NCBI GenBank assembly: GCA_003488415.1
Contig: DNLQ01000117.1
Location: 1 to 6,462, forward strand
Direction: 5' to 3'
Length of the DNA stretch: 6,462 nt
From: Ruminococcus sp.
GTDB lineage: Bacteria; Bacillota; Clostridia; Oscillospirales; Ruminococcaceae
Within the stretch, counting starts at the first letter, position 1. Every line of letters starts with the position of its first letter. A model generated the notes under the pieces. That model saw only the letters and a list, made by a program, of their open reading frames with translations. It made no database searches and was not told the DNA's origin. This document shows positions 4,977 to 6,462 of the stretch, piece by piece. The position numbers and the translations under genes were made by a program.

Positions 4977-6359
4977 TCAGGATTTCTCGCTGAGGAAAGT
5001 AGTTATCCTGTCCTGGAGAATGGAGGCGCACTGCTCCGGAGTTCTCTCGCCCTCCACGACATAATCAGCCTCTTCAAATATCATGTTCATGAATTCATCG
5101 GGCTGATAGGGGTGAAACTCCACCCGGAACAGGTAATCGTAGAGCATATCCTTGTACTCCTGGGTGATCTTTACAGCTTCAAAAGAGTTATTGCCGTTTA
5201 TGCGGTAGATGTCGGCGTTTATGGAATTTTTGTAGTCCTCCGGGCGGCGGTAGTCACGGTCGAGAGCCTCTTTCAGCACCGGTACTCCACGGGTGCCATC
5301 AATCATATACTTCTCCAGTTTTTTCTGCCATTTCAGCCAGTACTGTGTTATTTTCCAAGCCTTTTCCTCGCTGCTGCACACACTGGTAATGCCCATCATA
5401 TCACCGTTGCTGAAGACATAGGCACCGCAGCTGTCATCGGAGGGATAGCCCACGAAAGTGATGTCCTCGCCGTTCAGCGCACCGTAGGTATCACCGCCGT
5501 ACTGTTCATTGAAGCCGTTGATGACGAAAGGGAACACAAGCTGTTTGTCTGTGAGGCCTGACAGATCAATATCCTCGTCAAGGGTATTATAGGTATCAGC
5601 AGGCTTGTGGGAGACACAAAAGTCCAGGGAGCTTATGAAGCTGCCGGAGAAGAAATCGCAGGTATGAGCGGAGAGGTCTATGCAGCCTGCTGCTGAACGT
5701 GTGAGGAAATACCGTGACATTAATGACTTGTCCCAGGATCTCTCCTCGCCCATGAAGGACATCTCCTTGTCGATGTCCTTAGCCTTGCCGTAGAACTCCA
5801 TAGCCTGCTGTGGAGTCCAGTTCTCGTACTCCTTTGGGACGAACTTCGTCTTAGCTGCGGCAGTCTTGATATACACAGTCTGTACCAGTGCCGGGAGCTT
5901 TCCGTCAACGGTCATACCCTCCAGCATATTCGGGAGGAAGTCCTCACGGCTGATACCGCCGTACCTGTCCATATAACCGTACAGGTCAGCGGCGAGTCCG
6001 TGGTCAGCGAAGATCCTTGCGTACACGGGCGGGAGTATGAACAGATCGGGGATATTGCCGGAGATAAGCTCCATATCAATGTTTGTCCGGATGGTATCCG
6101 TCTTGTCCGGCACGTTATCATCCACACCCTCTGAGTAGTTCACGGTCTCGATCTTCACATCATTGGGGACGTTGAGACTATCGTGGAATGCAGGCGGCAG
6201 AGATCCCAGAACGGCGACTTTGAGTACCGGCTTGCCGCCCTCGGATACTGAAGGGTTCTTTTCTGTTTTCATCTCATTAGTCACCTGTACCGGCTTGGAT
6301 CCGCAGGATGCAAGGATCAGTGCTGCTGCGGCAGCTATTGATAATAACCTTTTATTCAT
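4977..6359 (-). CDS. Lipoprotein extracellular solute-binding protein (ABC importer, probably carbohydrate)
   Basis: The 460-residue product is a membrane-anchored substrate-capture protein. MNKRLLSIAAAAALILASC is a lipoprotein signal peptide with lipobox LASC, Cys19 being the lipidation site. A polar tether (about 20-42) leads to a periplasmic-binding-protein-type fold starting at VLKVAVLG. Features typical of sugar-type binding proteins are NIPDLFILPP, AADLYGYMDRYGGISREDF, EGMTVDGKLPALVQT with the following YIKTAAAKT, and the late SSEEKAWKITQYWLKW helix with GTRGVPVLKEAL. The protein is somewhat divergent, so the ligand is unknown; an oligosaccharide is inferred from the cellulase next door. 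The frame is open to 6416, but ATG at 6359 is chosen because a perfect AAGGAGG lies eight bases upstream and the signal peptide then starts correctly. No permease or ATPase gene is present in the window, so partners lie upstream or elsewhere. Confidence 0.85.
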   Translation of the reverse strand: MNKRLLSIAAAAALILASCGSKPVQVTNEMKTEKNPSVSEGGKPVLKVAVLGSLPPAFHDSLNVPNDVKIETVNYSEGVDDNVPDKTDTIRTNIDMELISGNIPDLFILPPVYARIFADHGLAADLYGYMDRYGGISREDFLPNMLEGMTVDGKLPALVQTVYIKTAAAKTKFVPKEYENWTPQQAMEFYGKAKDIDKEMSFMGEERSWDKSLMSRYFLTRSAAGCIDLSAHTCDFFSGSFISSLDFCVSHKPADTYNTLDEDIDLSGLTDKQLVFPFVINGFNEQYGGDTYGALNGEDITFVGYPSDDSCGAYVFSNGDMMGITSVCSSEEKAWKITQYWLKWQKKLEKYMIDGTRGVPVLKEALDRDYRRPEDYKNSINADIYRINGNNSFEAVKITQEYKDMLYDYLFRVEFHPYQPDEFMNMIFEEADYVVEGERTPEQCASILQDRITTFLSEKS

Positions 6360-6367
6360 ATGTATGA

Positions 6368-6374
6368 CCTCCTT
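6368..6374 (-). promoter_or_regulatory. Perfect Shine-Dalgarno site deciding the start at 6359
   Basis: On the minus strand AAGGAGG ends eight bases before ATG at 6359. This outweighs the upstream in-frame ATG at 6416, whose 19-residue extension (rich in Arg, Lys and His) would bury the lipoprotein signal. Confidence 0.85.
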
Positions 6375-6462
6375 ATTTCGCTGTCTGAAAAGCCTGTGAA
6401 GCTCTTTCGTATACAAGTGATTTTAAGGGGCAAAAAAGACGAAAAAACCGGCACTTTCTGCA
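6375..6462 (-). other. Upstream region of the solute-binding-protein gene; possible terminator remnant at the window edge
   Basis: On the minus strand the window edge reads TGCAGAAAGTGCCGG followed by TTTTTT, which looks like the right arm and U-tract of a terminator whose left arm (expected CCGGCACTTT) lies beyond the edge. A second T run (CTTTTTTG) follows. A weak promoter could use TATACG near 6407-6412 as its -10, but no good -35 was found. If the terminator is real, the binding-protein gene starts its own transcription unit. Confidence 0.3.

Noticed and set aside
4920..5561. 213-codon plus-strand open frame
   Set aside because: It is antisense to the solute-binding-protein gene, which has a lipobox, perfect ribosome binding site and family motifs. 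The plus-strand frame has no ribosome binding site and no recognisable domains.
1..6462. CRISPR array, tRNA or rRNA genes
   Set aside because: No regularly spaced direct repeats, no cloverleaf-type sequence ending in CCA-like arms and no conserved rRNA segments were seen on either strand.

Overview
The window most resembles a cellulolytic, cellulosome-forming Ruminococcus (Oscillospiraceae, of the R. flavefaciens type). Evidence: a secreted GH5 endoglucanase ends in a type I dockerin, the Shine-Dalgarno sites are Gram-positive in style (GGGAGGG, AAGGAGG), there is a lipoprotein solute-binding protein, and coding GC is moderate. The genus is inferred from gene content and not proven.

Layout, left to right. 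(1) 1-855 (+): the C-terminal part of the Hsp90 chaperone HtpG, cut by the window edge. (2) 856-1788: a low-GC segment with its own consensus sigma-A promoter (TTGACA-17-TATAAT) and one gene, a TTG-started P-loop NTPase of unknown function. It is bounded by a 32-bp imperfect inverted repeat (27 of 32 positions match) and a 6-bp direct repeat, ATGTGA. The left ATGTGA contains the htpG stop codon. A strong terminator sits just outside the right end, where htpG would be expected to have one. The simplest reading is a small mobile cassette inserted between the htpG stop codon and its original terminator. (3) 1864-2313 (-): a small two-pass membrane protein of DUF3592 type. (4) 2433-4631 (-): the endoglucanase, with signal peptide, GH5 domain, two putative carbohydrate-binding modules, Thr/Pro linker and dockerin; it has its own promoter and a leader of about 120 nt. 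(5) 4977-6359 (-): a lipoprotein extracellular solute-binding protein of an ABC importer, without its permease in view.

The cellulase and the solute-binding protein fit plant-polysaccharide breakdown and oligosaccharide capture, although the window does not show them to be one operon. The HtpG and membrane-protein genes look like ordinary chromosomal background and converge on a shared bidirectional terminator. The main point of interest is the inverted-repeat-bounded NTPase cassette: it carries no recognisable transposase, so if mobile it would have to be moved in trans.
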